Origin: DATKXO01 sp035528995
GTDB lineage: Bacteria > Planctomycetota > Phycisphaerae > UBA1845
NCBI GenBank assembly: GCA_035528995.1
Contig: DATKXO010000001.1
Location: 1 to 18,779, forward strand
Reading direction: 5' to 3'
Length of the DNA stretch: 18,779 bases
Shown: piece after piece, positions 1 to 7,257 of the stretch
How positions within the stretch are numbered: position 1 is the stretch's first letter
Layout: every line of letters starts with the position of its first letter
Notes under the pieces: generated by a model
The model's database searches: none
What the model saw: the letters and a program-made list of their open reading frames with translations, nothing else
Told to the model about the DNA's origin: nothing
Made by a program: the position numbers and the translations under genes

Positions 1-14
1 ACCAGCGCCTTCAT
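1..14 (-). CDS. Start of a probable OleD-like NAD(P)-dependent reductase (partial, runs off left edge)
   Basis: On the minus strand an ATG at 14-12 overlaps the oleC stop codon in an ATGA arrangement. It opens a frame reading Met-Lys-Ala-Leu-Val before the window ends. Such 4-base overlaps usually mark translationally coupled genes. OleD proteins (short-chain dehydrogenase/epimerase-like 2-alkyl-3-oxoalkanoate reductases) typically begin with Met-Lys-x-Leu-Val followed by a glycine-rich NAD(P) loop, and they commonly sit next to oleC. Only four full codons are visible, so the identity is inferred from context; the overlapping start itself is directly seen. Confidence 0.45.
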
Positions 15-1732
15 CGCAGCCGGTCCTCGGCCCAGACGGCCAGCTTCTCGCGGTTGATCTTGGCGTTGTGCCGCACGTCCACCGGAAAGCCGCGGTGAAA
101 GAGGACGTCGTGGACGTCGCGAGTCAGCTCGTTGGCCCGTCCCAGGTCCAGGAGTTCCCGCGCAAACGATCTCAGCCTGGAACCGCGGGGAAACCGGCCC
201 GGCTCGGGCTCCACGACCAGGACCGGGCGCTGCTCGCCGGAGCGACCCACGCCGACCAGCGCCGACCGGAACACATCCGGGTGCTCGTTGAAAACGGCCT
301 CACACGGCACCGTGAACATCGTGCCCCAGGCCGTGACCACCCGATGGGCCTTGCGACCGCAGAACCAGAGCCGCCCAGTCTCGTCCACGTAGCCCACGTC
401 GCCCATGCGATGCCGGAACGTGTCCCCGTCTCGAATCTTGGCCAGCGCCGTGGCCCGGGGCAATCCATGGTACTCCCGGGTGACCATGTCGCCCGCGACG
501 ACGAATTCGCCGGTTTGCCCGGCCGGCAGGGCCAGGTCATCCGACCACTGCTCGATCGGGTCATCGCTGATCCGGATCACCCGCAGGGACACCTCCGGCA
601 GAGGCCGACCCACGCAGGTGCCTGCTCCTGTTCGGGAACGGACGCCGTGTTCCTCGAGCACTTCTCGCCCGGTGATCGACGAGACGGGCAGCGCTTCTGT
701 CGCCCCGTACGGAGTGTGTACGTCGGCCGTGGGGCTCAAGGCCTGCCCCAGCCGCTCCAATACCGGCAGGGGTACGGGCGCCCCGGCGATCAGGATTCGC
801 CTGATGCTCGGCAGCTTCAGACCGTGCTGCACGCAATAAGCGCTGACCCGATTCCAGATGGCCGGCGAGCCGAACGTGTTGGTCACGCCGTGCTCGTGAA
901 TCGCCTGCACGATCTTCGCCGGGTCCACGCGAGCCGGATGGGACGGATCCATGTCCGGGATCACCGCGGTCATGCCCATGGCCGCGTCAAACAACGCGAA
1001 CAGCGGGAAGGCCGGCAGATCGATCTCGCCCGCCTCGATCCCGTAGTGACTCTGCAGCCATCGCACCTGTGCGGCGAACATGCCGTGCTCGTACACGACG
1101 CCTTTGGCCGGGCCCGTACTGCCGCTGGTGAACAGGACGGCCGCCACCTCGTCGGCCGTCGTGGCGGCCGGCTCGAACCGATCGCCTCCGCGTGCCGCCA
1201 GTTCGCCCAGTGTCGGCCCACCCCAGAACCACCGCCGCCCTACCGTGACGACGCGTCTGACGGACTGGAACGCAGCAGGCCTCAAGACCCGCATGGCCTG
1301 TGCGGGCGGTATCCCAATCAGGGCCTGCGGCTCGACGTTACGAACACAGCGCAGCATCTGCCGGACGCCCATCCCGGGATCGATCAGCACCGGCACCGCC
1401 CCGATCTTGAACAGGGCGAAGGTCAGCCCGAAGAACTCGAACCCCGGCCGGACCATCAGCAGCGTGCGCATGCCACGCTCGATGCCCGCGTCGCACAGGC
1501 CGCCCGCGTACCGATTGCTCAACGCCTCCAGCTCGGCGAAGGTGAGCCGCGGGCAACCCGCCGCACCCTTGCCGCCCCGCCCCGCGGTAAGAACGATCGC
1601 AGCCTGCTCCGGTACGGTCGCCGCCATCTGCGGCAGCGAGGAGGCGATGTTGCAGATCGACTCCCTTTGCGGTGCTACCGGCTCACCCGCCGCTTTCCGG
1701 GGGGCCTGCACGTCTGGTGTTTCAGGCGTCAC
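11..1732 (-). CDS. oleC: OleC-type AMP-forming beta-lactone synthetase (acyl-CoA synthetase superfamily)
   Basis: This is an ANL-superfamily adenylating enzyme of 573 residues. In the Ole pathway OleC uses ATP to turn a 2-alkyl-3-hydroxyalkanoate, made by OleA and OleD, into a beta-lactone, which OleB decarboxylates to a long-chain olefin. Visible motifs are the P-loop LFTSGSTG (about 200-207), PYGATE (about 341-346), HRMGDVGY with downstream GRKAHRV (about 441-465), and a C-terminal NAKINREKLA segment with the ANL lysine. Stretches such as FALFKIGAVPVLIDPG and IPDMDPSHPA resemble OleC rather than ordinary fatty-acyl-CoA ligases. I chose the GTG at 1732 because GAGG lies six bases upstream and a good promoter ends near 1763. 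A GTG at 1744 is possible, but the farther in-frame starts lie upstream of the predicted transcript. The gene overlaps a probable oleD at its 3' end. oleA and oleB are not in the window. Confidence 0.85.
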   Translation of the reverse strand: MTPETPDVQAPRKAAGEPVAPQRESICNIASSLPQMAATVPEQAAIVLTAGRGGKGAAGCPRLTFAELEALSNRYAGGLCDAGIERGMRTLLMVRPGFEFFGLTFALFKIGAVPVLIDPGMGVRQMLRCVRNVEPQALIGIPPAQAMRVLRPAAFQSVRRVVTVGRRWFWGGPTLGELAARGGDRFEPAATTADEVAAVLFTSGSTGPAKGVVYEHGMFAAQVRWLQSHYGIEAGEIDLPAFPLFALFDAAMGMTAVIPDMDPSHPARVDPAKIVQAIHEHGVTNTFGSPAIWNRVSAYCVQHGLKLPSIRRILIAGAPVPLPVLERLGQALSPTADVHTPYGATEALPVSSITGREVLEEHGVRSRTGAGTCVGRPLPEVSLRVIRISDDPIEQWSDDLALPAGQTGEFVVAGDMVTREYHGLPRATALAKIRDGDTFRHRMGDVGYVDETGRLWFCGRKAHRVVTAWGTMFTVPCEAVFNEHPDVFRSALVGVGRSGEQRPVLVVEPEPGRFPRGSRLRSFARELLDLGRANELTRDVHDVLFHRGFPVDVRHNAKINREKLAVWAEDRLR

Positions 1733-1769
1733 CGTCGTCCTCACGCGAACTGGTGCCCAGCGGCGACCG

Positions 1770-1798
1770 AATATAGCCGCCCGCGGCGCGGGTGTCGA
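1770..1798 (-). promoter_or_regulatory. Sigma-70-type promoter of oleC
   Basis: On the minus strand TCGACA (1798-1793) and TATATT (1775-1770) are separated by 17 bases, each one mismatch from consensus. Transcription would begin near 1763, leaving a leader of about 30 bases before the GTG at 1732. Confidence 0.6.
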
Positions 1799-1908
1799 AA
1801 CGCGGCCGCCCCGGCAACACCGCTCGGCGCCTGGACTCACTGCCGCGCGACAAGCTCGCAAATCGGGTACAACAACCCTGCGCCCACAGCCCGCAAGGTG
1901 ATGCGACC

Positions 1909-2787
1909 ATGACGATGCCAACCGAACCGACCCCGCCAGGGGTTCATGTGGTCCAGACGGTCGATTCGCCGGCCCTCGACGTGTTCCGGCACCTCAAGGA
2001 CAAGCACCTCAAGTGCCGCGAGGGGTTGTTCATCGCCGAGGGTCTCGAGGTCGTTCGACGGATGCTGCGGAGCCGGTTCCGCGCGCATTCGCTTCTGTTG
2101 ACACCCGGCAAGCTGGAACGACTCAGCGAAGACATCCCTGCAGACGTGCCCGTCTTCGTGACCACGGTGGAACAGATGGAGGCCATCGCCGGATTCACCA
2201 TCCACCGCGGCGCGGTGGCCTGCGGGATTCGGCAACCACCACTCGACCTCGACGCGGCGGTGGCGGCGGCCGGTGACACCCGGTTGGTCGTGGTCCTGGA
2301 GGGTATCTGCGACGCCCAGAACGTCGGCGTCATACTGAGGAATGCCGCCGCGTTCGGCGCGGGCCTGGTTCTGCTCAGCGGCTGCTGTGACCCGTTCTAC
2401 CGACGGGCGGTCCGCGTCTCGATGGGCAATGTGTTTCGCCTCCCGATCCTCCAGACAGACCGTCTGGTCGAAGAGGTGCAAGCTCTGCGCCGCCGTCTCG
2501 ATCTCGAGCTGATCGCCGCTGACGTGTCGTCCGGGGCCACGCCCCTCGATCGGGCGCCCCGCCCACCGCACATAGCCCTCCTCTTCGGCGCCGAGGGCGA
2601 TGGGCTCTCACCGGCCCTGTTGGACGTCTGCAATCACCGGGTCGTCATCCCCATGAGGCCGGGGACCGACTCGGTCAACGTGGCGGTTGCGTCGGGAATC
2701 TTCCTGCACGCCTATTCGGCTTCGACGACCGCGGCCTCGGCATTGATCGGCTCGGCCTCCACCAAACGAGTGGCGGCATGTGAGTAA
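1909..2787 (+). CDS. TrmH/SpoU family RNA 2'-O-ribose methyltransferase
   Basis: A SPOUT-class SAM-dependent methyltransferase of 292 residues, expected to methylate a ribose 2'-OH in rRNA or tRNA. An N-terminal substrate-binding region (about 20-110, containing LKDKHLKCREGLFIAEG) precedes the knotted catalytic domain. All three SpoU motifs are present: NVGVILRNAAAFG (N138 to R144, motif 1), LLFGAEGDGLS (about 225-234, motif 2) and DSVNVAVASGIFLHAY (about 254-269, motif 3). The ATG at 1909 is chosen because AAGGTG lies eight bases upstream; the frame is open further upstream but enters the oleC promoter region. I see no convincing sigma-70 promoter for it. Its last 25 residues lie after motif 3 and overlap the convergent phosphofructokinase gene by 76 bases. 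The exact RNA target cannot be told from sequence. Confidence 0.9.
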   Translation: MTMPTEPTPPGVHVVQTVDSPALDVFRHLKDKHLKCREGLFIAEGLEVVRRMLRSRFRAHSLLLTPGKLERLSEDIPADVPVFVTTVEQMEAIAGFTIHRGAVACGIRQPPLDLDAAVAAAGDTRLVVVLEGICDAQNVGVILRNAAAFGAGLVLLSGCCDPFYRRAVRVSMGNVFRLPILQTDRLVEEVQALRRRLDLELIAADVSSGATPLDRAPRPPHIALLFGAEGDGLSPALLDVCNHRVVIPMRPGTDSVNVAVASGIFLHAYSASTTAASALIGSASTKRVAACE

Positions 2788-4073
2788 CGCTCCCGGAACT
2801 CGTCGGGCGTCATCTTCGCCTGGGCCGCAAGCTCAGCGAGGCGGGTCGGATTCTCCAGGTCCGACCGTTCCAGGCGGATCTGATACGCCCGGGCGACCTG
2901 ATACTGATATGACCGGACGTCCACCAATCGCACCCGCGTACGGTTGGTGCGTGGATCAGCCAGGGCGCTCAGGTCCATGGGCACCAGGTTCCCGTTGACC
3001 AGGGTGACCATGACCCCACCGGTCGGGCCCTTCTCCGCCTCCCGCAGCAACCGGACACTGCCGTGGCCCAGGCTCCGGCAGTAGGCCATGTCACCCGGCG
3101 TCGGATCGGCACAACGCAACTCGTAACCCAACGTGTGGGTCACGATCCCCACGTTGTCTCCCCGGGCCTTGAAACGCGACCGTAACTCGCCACGCAGCAT
3201 CTCACCCAGCGGCACCTCCGAAAGGCGAGGGTGCCCGGCGGCGTCCAGCGGGACCTGCTTGCCGAGCAGTCGTTCCAGCTCCTCCCGGTCACCCAGTCGG
3301 TAGGCCAGGCCCTCAGCCACCACGGCCACCCCGTCATCCCGTCCCATCGCCCGTCGTTTGAGGATGGCGCCCTCCAGCACGTCGGCGATGTGGTGCACCG
3401 ACGTGTTTTCCGGGAACTCCTCCGGAATGATCGTGATGGTCGCCCCGGCCGACTGCCCGATGCCCATCGCCAGCCACCCCGCGCTGCGCCCCATGGCCGT
3501 CACCAGGTACCATCGTCCGGTGGTCCGCGAGTCACGCATGAGGTTCTTCACCAACTGGGCGCCCATGAATCGGGCAGTGGCGAACCCAAAGGTGGGAATG
3601 TCGTGCGGCAGCGGCAGGTCGTTGTCGATGGTCTTGGGCACGTGCACCAGGCGAATCGCACCCTTGGACGCTTCGCAGATGAAACGGGCGCTCAAGGCGG
3701 TGTCGTCCCCCCCGATGGTGATCAGGTTGCCGATCCCCAACAGGCTCAGATGGGCGATGACCTGTCTGACCTTGTCCTCCTGCGGGGCCGCCACCGTGCT
3801 GGTCTGGAGCTTCTCCTCGTCCAGCAGGCTGGTCCGCGACGTCCCCAGCACCGACCCGCCGTCGAAGTGAATCCGGGCCACACGCTGAATATCCAGCCGA
3901 ACCATGTGCTTGGCCGGGTCGAACTCGTCCGCGCAAAGCCAGCGGAATCCCTGGTGGAATCCGATGACCTCGTACCCCTGGTTGATGCCCTCGATCGTCG
4001 CGGCCCCGATCACGGCGTTGATGCCCGGCGCCGGTCCGCCGCCGACCACGATGCCAATGCGCGTGCTCTTCAT
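2712..4073 (-). CDS. pfp: PPi-type 6-phosphofructokinase (diphosphate--fructose-6-phosphate 1-phosphotransferase)
   Basis: This cytoplasmic glycolytic enzyme of 453 residues phosphorylates fructose 6-phosphate to the 1,6-bisphosphate. Family motifs are GGGPAPGINAV (11-21), GGDDT (121-125), PKTIDND (146-152), MGRSAGW (194-200) and IIPEEF (215-220). The second Asp in GGDD and the Lys in PKTIDND are the positions that distinguish pyrophosphate-using from ATP-using enzymes (GGDG and a Gly there). PPi is therefore the likely phosphoryl donor, though this rule has exceptions. The start is the ATG at 4073, where the product begins MKSTRIGIVVGGG. A GGAG lies ten bases upstream, which is a long spacing. 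larA ends 112 bases upstream on the same strand, so the two could be cotranscribed. Confidence 0.85.
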   Translation of the reverse strand: MKSTRIGIVVGGGPAPGINAVIGAATIEGINQGYEVIGFHQGFRWLCADEFDPAKHMVRLDIQRVARIHFDGGSVLGTSRTSLLDEEKLQTSTVAAPQEDKVRQVIAHLSLLGIGNLITIGGDDTALSARFICEASKGAIRLVHVPKTIDNDLPLPHDIPTFGFATARFMGAQLVKNLMRDSRTTGRWYLVTAMGRSAGWLAMGIGQSAGATITIIPEEFPENTSVHHIADVLEGAILKRRAMGRDDGVAVVAEGLAYRLGDREELERLLGKQVPLDAAGHPRLSEVPLGEMLRGELRSRFKARGDNVGIVTHTLGYELRCADPTPGDMAYCRSLGHGSVRLLREAEKGPTGGVMVTLVNGNLVPMDLSALADPRTNRTRVRLVDVRSYQYQVARAYQIRLERSDLENPTRLAELAAQAKMTPDEFRERYSHAATRLVEAEPINAEAAVVEAE

Positions 4074-4185
4074 TTGTGGGTAACTCCACCTGGACGGGCG
4101 CGGCCCGCCTCCGGCCACGAACAACGATACTTCTACCGCGCGGGCACGACGCTGGCAATCCGCCCGGGATCACCGCGCCCCCCGA

Positions 4186-5475
4186 TCAGCCCACGCGAGC
4201 CAGCACGTTGGGCCCTTTGGGAATGACCACGATCCGGGCGCCAGCGCCGTGCCGAGCCAGGGCCGCTGACAGGGCCTCGTCGAACGAAGGACCGGCCGGG
4301 TGCAGAAGCAGGCCTCGCTGCTCGGGCGTCAGGCCTCCGTCCACGAGGTGACACTCGCACTTGCGCAGCGCCCGCGTGACGTTGTGGATCTGCCACTGAT
4401 CGTTGCGCCGGGCCCGGTTGTAGACGTCCGGCCCGGCCCGAACGAAGCGATCCAGGAAGCCTTCGACGTCGCTCACCTCACGGCACAGTTCCACGTACTC
4501 AGGCTTCCCGAGACCCTCGCTGCACTCCGCCACCATGATGATTGTCCCGCCGGGCTTGCAGACGTGCCGGGCACCGGTGAGGCCCTTGGCCACCTGGTAA
4601 TAGTTGATGTCCTGCGGATATCCGGCGGATGACGTCACCACGATATCCGCCTCCCGACCGACGGTGCGTCCGACAGCCCTGCCCGCGAATTCGCAACCCT
4701 CCCCGAAGGCCCGCTCAAAGTGACCCGCAAACACACCCGTGACCCGGTGAGTCTCGTCCAGGGTAACGTTGACGATGAAGTCCATGCCCACCCGGTCGGC
4801 GATCTCGGTCAGCTCCTCGTGCAAAATGTTGCCGTCAAGCCGCCCTTCGATGGAGTCCGGGTGCTCGATGATCCGCGGGGCATGTAGACCGCGAATGGTC
4901 GCTTCACTGCCGCAACCAATGCCGCACAGCTTGCGCCCGCCGCTGAAGCCGGCCATGAGGTGCGGCTCGATGAAGCCGGTGGTGATCTTCAGGTCCGCCC
5001 CGGCATAGACGGCGTCGATCTCGACGTCCGTCCCGCTTCGCGTCCGTCCGATGCGAACCTGCTGTGATGGCTCGGACGCCCGGTGATTGACCACGCGGAG
5101 CCTGCCCGCGATCTCCGGGCCCAGCATCTCGACGAGTTCGGCACCTTCGTTCGGCCGGTGCAGGCCCGTCGCAATCAGGATCGTGGTCCTGTCCTGCTCG
5201 ATGCCCGCCCGCGCCAGCGCTTCGATGATCGGTGGCAGCATGACCCGGTTGGGCGCCGGGCGGGTGATGTCGCAGACGACGATCACGGCGTCCCTTCGGC
5301 CACGGGCCAGATCGACCAGCGGCGGAGCATCGATCGGGACGGCCAATGCATCCGCCACCGCCCGCTGCGGAGCCGGCAGCGGCGGCATCGCCGGCATGGT
5401 GAGCACGTCCATGACGTTGCCGTCGGGAAGCTCGATGTCCAGACCATGACGGCCAAAGGCCATCCGCACGCGCAT
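4186..5475 (-). CDS. larA: LarA family nickel-pincer-nucleotide racemase/epimerase
   Basis: A lactate racemase (LarA, DUF2088) homologue of 429 residues, close to family length. LarA interconverts D- and L-2-hydroxyacids by hydride transfer on a covalently bound nickel-pincer nucleotide. The known active-site residues all have counterparts: D69 and R72 in CDITRPAP, H106 in ATGLHRPN, H172 and the cofactor-attachment lysine K182 in the EPHLMAGFSGGRK segment, H198 in GLHAPRIIEHP, and Q294/K297 in the YPQDINYYQVAKG segment. It should therefore be catalytically competent if the cofactor is supplied. The cofactor genes larB, larC and larE are not in the window. Many LarA homologues act on 2-hydroxyacids other than lactate, so the substrate is open. 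The start ATG at 5475 has GGAG seven bases upstream and an extended -10 promoter beyond it. Confidence 0.88.
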   Translation of the reverse strand: MRVRMAFGRHGLDIELPDGNVMDVLTMPAMPPLPAPQRAVADALAVPIDAPPLVDLARGRRDAVIVVCDITRPAPNRVMLPPIIEALARAGIEQDRTTILIATGLHRPNEGAELVEMLGPEIAGRLRVVNHRASEPSQQVRIGRTRSGTDVEIDAVYAGADLKITTGFIEPHLMAGFSGGRKLCGIGCGSEATIRGLHAPRIIEHPDSIEGRLDGNILHEELTEIADRVGMDFIVNVTLDETHRVTGVFAGHFERAFGEGCEFAGRAVGRTVGREADIVVTSSAGYPQDINYYQVAKGLTGARHVCKPGGTIIMVAECSEGLGKPEYVELCREVSDVEGFLDRFVRAGPDVYNRARRNDQWQIHNVTRALRKCECHLVDGGLTPEQRGLLLHPAGPSFDEALSAALARHGAGARIVVIPKGPNVLARVG

Positions 5476-5505
5476 GGAGTCGCTCCATTCCTACCGGGGG
5501 CCGGG

Positions 5506-5514
5506 ATTATACCA
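5506..5514 (-). promoter_or_regulatory. Extended -10 promoter of larA
   Basis: The minus strand reads TGGTATAAT: a perfect TATAAT preceded by the TGn extension. No good -35 box sits at 16-18 bases, which fits an extended -10 promoter. Transcription would start near 5499, about 25 bases before the larA ATG. Confidence 0.6.
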
Positions 5515-5692
5515 TCACCGATCCGTCCTGCCGGGCCACGGGACAGGCCTGCCCGATGTCCACGGGACGGCGGGCGCGTCCAATTTCGCTGAAACAAGCC
5601 CGATGATCCGTACGGCGGCACTGCAAGAAACCGTGCCACGCGACACGGCGTGCGTCGAGCAACTCCTGCGGGGGCCGTTTTCGAACTGAGAG

Positions 5693-5721
5693 TTGACATG
5701 GCGGGCCGGCTCTGGTATTAA
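5693..5721 (+). promoter_or_regulatory. Near-consensus sigma-70 promoter of the PEP-CTERM gene
   Basis: TTGACA (5693-5698, perfect) and TATTAA (5716-5721) are separated by exactly 17 bases. Transcription would begin near 5728, giving a leader of roughly 118 bases. The promoter looks sigma-70-like; I see no -24/-12 (sigma-54) boxes of the kind linked to some PEP-CTERM systems. Confidence 0.75.
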
Positions 5722-5759
5722 GGTATTTGGGAGAAGTATCCGTGGTGGCGTGCGCTCTC

Positions 5760-5796
5760 GCCGCTCTCAGGTGCGATTTCCAAGTCGCACAGCGGC
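5760..5796 (+). promoter_or_regulatory. Stem-loop in the PEP-CTERM mRNA leader
   Basis: Two stacked helices are visible. GCCGCT (5760-5765) pairs with AGCGGC (5791-5796), and GTGCGA (5771-5776) pairs with TCGCAC (5785-5790). They are joined by a five-base bulge CTCAG on the 5' side and capped by an eight-base loop. Both helices are perfect 6-bp matches, together 12 bp. The structure ends 50 bases before the start codon, so it does not cover the ribosome site. It matches no riboswitch class that I recognise. Confidence 0.5.
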
Positions 5797-5845
5797 GGTA
5801 GCCGATAGACATTTATCTGCCACGGGGGATGAGGGAGAGAGAGAA

Positions 5846-6481
5846 ATGTGTTCTGCCTTGGGGCTACGCCCCGTGGCGGCCATCGTCATGGTCGCCGGAA
5901 TCCTGACCACCACCCCGACCTACGCCAGCGTCGTTTATCGTCTGGAGATCTTTACCGACAACGGCGCCTACCACGACGATCCCGACGTGCTCCTGCTCGT
6001 CGCGGTCTCGGAAGAATCCGGGCTGGCCCGATTCGATGTCAGCAACGAGAGCACCATCCCTTGCGTGATATCCGGAGTCTACTTCGAGCAAGGCCTGCTC
6101 GAGTCGCTCGACTCATTGATTGACGGTCCGGGCACTTCATTCTCCTGGCCGGCCCACCCGCGTCGCTTGCCCGCAGGGCAAATGCTCGACCCGCCGTTCG
6201 TCAACTGGTTCAGCGCGGGGGCCGGCTCACCCGCGCCGACCAACGGGATCAACCCGGACGAGACGTTGACCTTACGGTTCAATCTGGCCCAGGGCGTCGG
6301 CATGGACGAGGTGTACGGCCATTTCAACTCAGCGGAATACCGCATCGGCGCCCACCTCATCGCCCTGCCGGACGGATCCAGCGAGTCGGCCTCGACCATG
6401 CCCGAGCCAACCACGCTGGCCCTACTGCTCGGCCCGGCGATGGTGGCGCTGGGTTGGCGTCCCGGCAAGCGCCGTCGATAG
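5846..6481 (+). CDS. PEP-CTERM sorted exported protein, function unknown
   Basis: An exported protein of 211 residues. The N-terminus has a hydrophobic signal sequence (about 8-27, probable cleavage after TYA). The C-terminus has a PEP-CTERM tail: Pro-Glu-Pro at 186-188, a short hydrophobic segment LALLLGPAMVALGW and the basic end RPGKRRR. In this system an exosortase cleaves and sorts the protein to the cell surface or matrix; no exosortase is in the window. The middle is acidic and beta-rich looking, with no domain that I recognise. The ATG at 5846 follows a purine-rich GAGGGAGAGAGA ribosome site. The gene stands alone behind its own strong promoter and leader stem-loop. Confidence 0.85.
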   Translation: MCSALGLRPVAAIVMVAGILTTTPTYASVVYRLEIFTDNGAYHDDPDVLLLVAVSEESGLARFDVSNESTIPCVISGVYFEQGLLESLDSLIDGPGTSFSWPAHPRRLPAGQMLDPPFVNWFSAGAGSPAPTNGINPDETLTLRFNLAQGVGMDEVYGHFNSAEYRIGAHLIALPDGSSESASTMPEPTTLALLLGPAMVALGWRPGKRRR

Positions 6482-6484
6482 GGG

Positions 6485-6536
6485 CAGCCGCCCGCGGCCT
6501 CGGTCGTCGTCCGCACCCGACGGCTGTCCGCGTTTT
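6485..6536 (+). terminator. Weak possible terminator after the PEP-CTERM gene
   Basis: CAGCCG (6485-6490) can pair with CGGCTG (6521-6526), followed by TTTT at 6533-6536. The loop is long (30 bases) and the T tract is short and offset, so this is only a candidate. Confidence 0.22.
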
Positions 6537-6550
6537 GCTGCAAGTTCCGG

Positions 6551-6579
6551 TTGACGCGACTCTCGGCCCATGCTCAAAT
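6551..6579 (+). promoter_or_regulatory. Candidate promoter of tRNA-Lys
   Basis: TTGACG (6551-6556) and TCAAAT (6574-6579) are 17 bases apart. This places transcription start a few bases before the tRNA 5' end at 6591. The -35 box is strong; the -10 box has two mismatches. Confidence 0.45.
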
Positions 6580-6590
6580 AGCCGCCTGAG

Positions 6591-6663
<73 letters not shown>

Positions 6664-6687
6664 ATGACTTACGGCGCCATGCCGCGC

Positions 6688-6745
6688 CCAGGGGACAGCG
6701 GGGGGACCGAACCGACAGCCGAGGGCCAGGGGACCGCCAGGGGAC
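6688..6745 (+). repeat. Three short direct repeats downstream of tRNA-Lys
   Basis: The 9-mer CCAGGGGAC occurs at 6688-6696, 6726-6734 and 6737-6745, inside a G-rich tract with further GGGGG runs. The rest of the 217-base space between the tRNA and the next gene (6664-6880) holds no gene that I can support. I found no duplicate of the tRNA 3' end that would mark an attachment site. Confidence 0.5.
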
Positions 6746-6880
6746 CCAGCGGGGGCATGTGCGGGCGCCACGAGCATCGCCTCAACAAGCCAGGCAATCA
6801 GGGCGTCCACACGTTGCTTCGGCTTCAGCCGGTTGGCGTTCTGGACCACAAGGGAGGTTTAAGGCGGCGTTCGCGCCTGA

Positions 6881-7183
6881 TCAGCCGGGCGCGCCAACGG
6901 CCCAGCACACCTTTTCAGCGTCGGCGGCGGTCCACCCGCCCGGCCTCAGTTCGATATACGACATGGCATCCAGCCGGACCATGACCGTCTCCCGATGATG
7001 CGGATCGACGCCGTCGTGGATCATGACATCGGACAGCACCAGGAACCCGCCTTCGTGCTCGCGGATCGCATCCGAGGGCCGCACCCTTGAACTCGTGTGC
7101 AGGTCCACGTGGAACTTGCCCATGATCCGGACGTCGGATTTGAGGTAGATATCCAGCTCACAGTATTTGGTCGCGTTGTCCAC
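6881..7183 (-). CDS. Small conserved-looking hypothetical protein, third gene of the HD-GYP operon
   Basis: A 100-residue soluble protein with no signal peptide or membrane segment. I do not recognise the family with certainty. The pattern of alternating hydrophobic residues (CELDIYLKSDVRIMGKFHVDL, then GGFLVLSDVMI and ETVMVRLDAMSYIEL) suggests a small beta-barrel, but that is inference. It starts with GTG at 7183, preceded by AAGGG at six bases, a good ribosome site. It follows the degenerate HD protein by 74 bases on the same strand, so it probably shares the transcript and may serve the same signalling pathway. Confidence 0.7.
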   Translation of the reverse strand: MDNATKYCELDIYLKSDVRIMGKFHVDLHTSSRVRPSDAIREHEGGFLVLSDVMIHDGVDPHHRETVMVRLDAMSYIELRPGGWTAADAEKVCWAVGAPG

Positions 7184-7257
7184 CGCTTTCCCTTCTCTGT
7201 CTTGACTTCACCCCACTCAGAAGCCGGACGCCCCGAAACCGTCCCCACCTCGCGTGC

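Larger units (their letters stand above)
5476..5845. other. 370-bp divergent intergenic region between larA and the PEP-CTERM gene
   Basis: No supported gene lies here. It holds the larA extended -10 element on the minus strand, the PEP-CTERM promoter on the plus strand and the structured leader of the PEP-CTERM transcript, each listed separately. The stretch 5535-5690 shows no further signal that I can support. Confidence 0.7.

Noticed and set aside
68..1912. 614-codon open frame on the plus strand opposite oleC
   Set aside because: Shadow of a GC-rich gene: the product is rich in Arg/His/Pro/Gly, has no recognisable domain, and the opposite strand has clear OleC motifs.
6688..6745. CRISPR array
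   Set aside because: The three repeats are only 9 bases and unevenly spaced (29 bases, then 2), with no cas genes.
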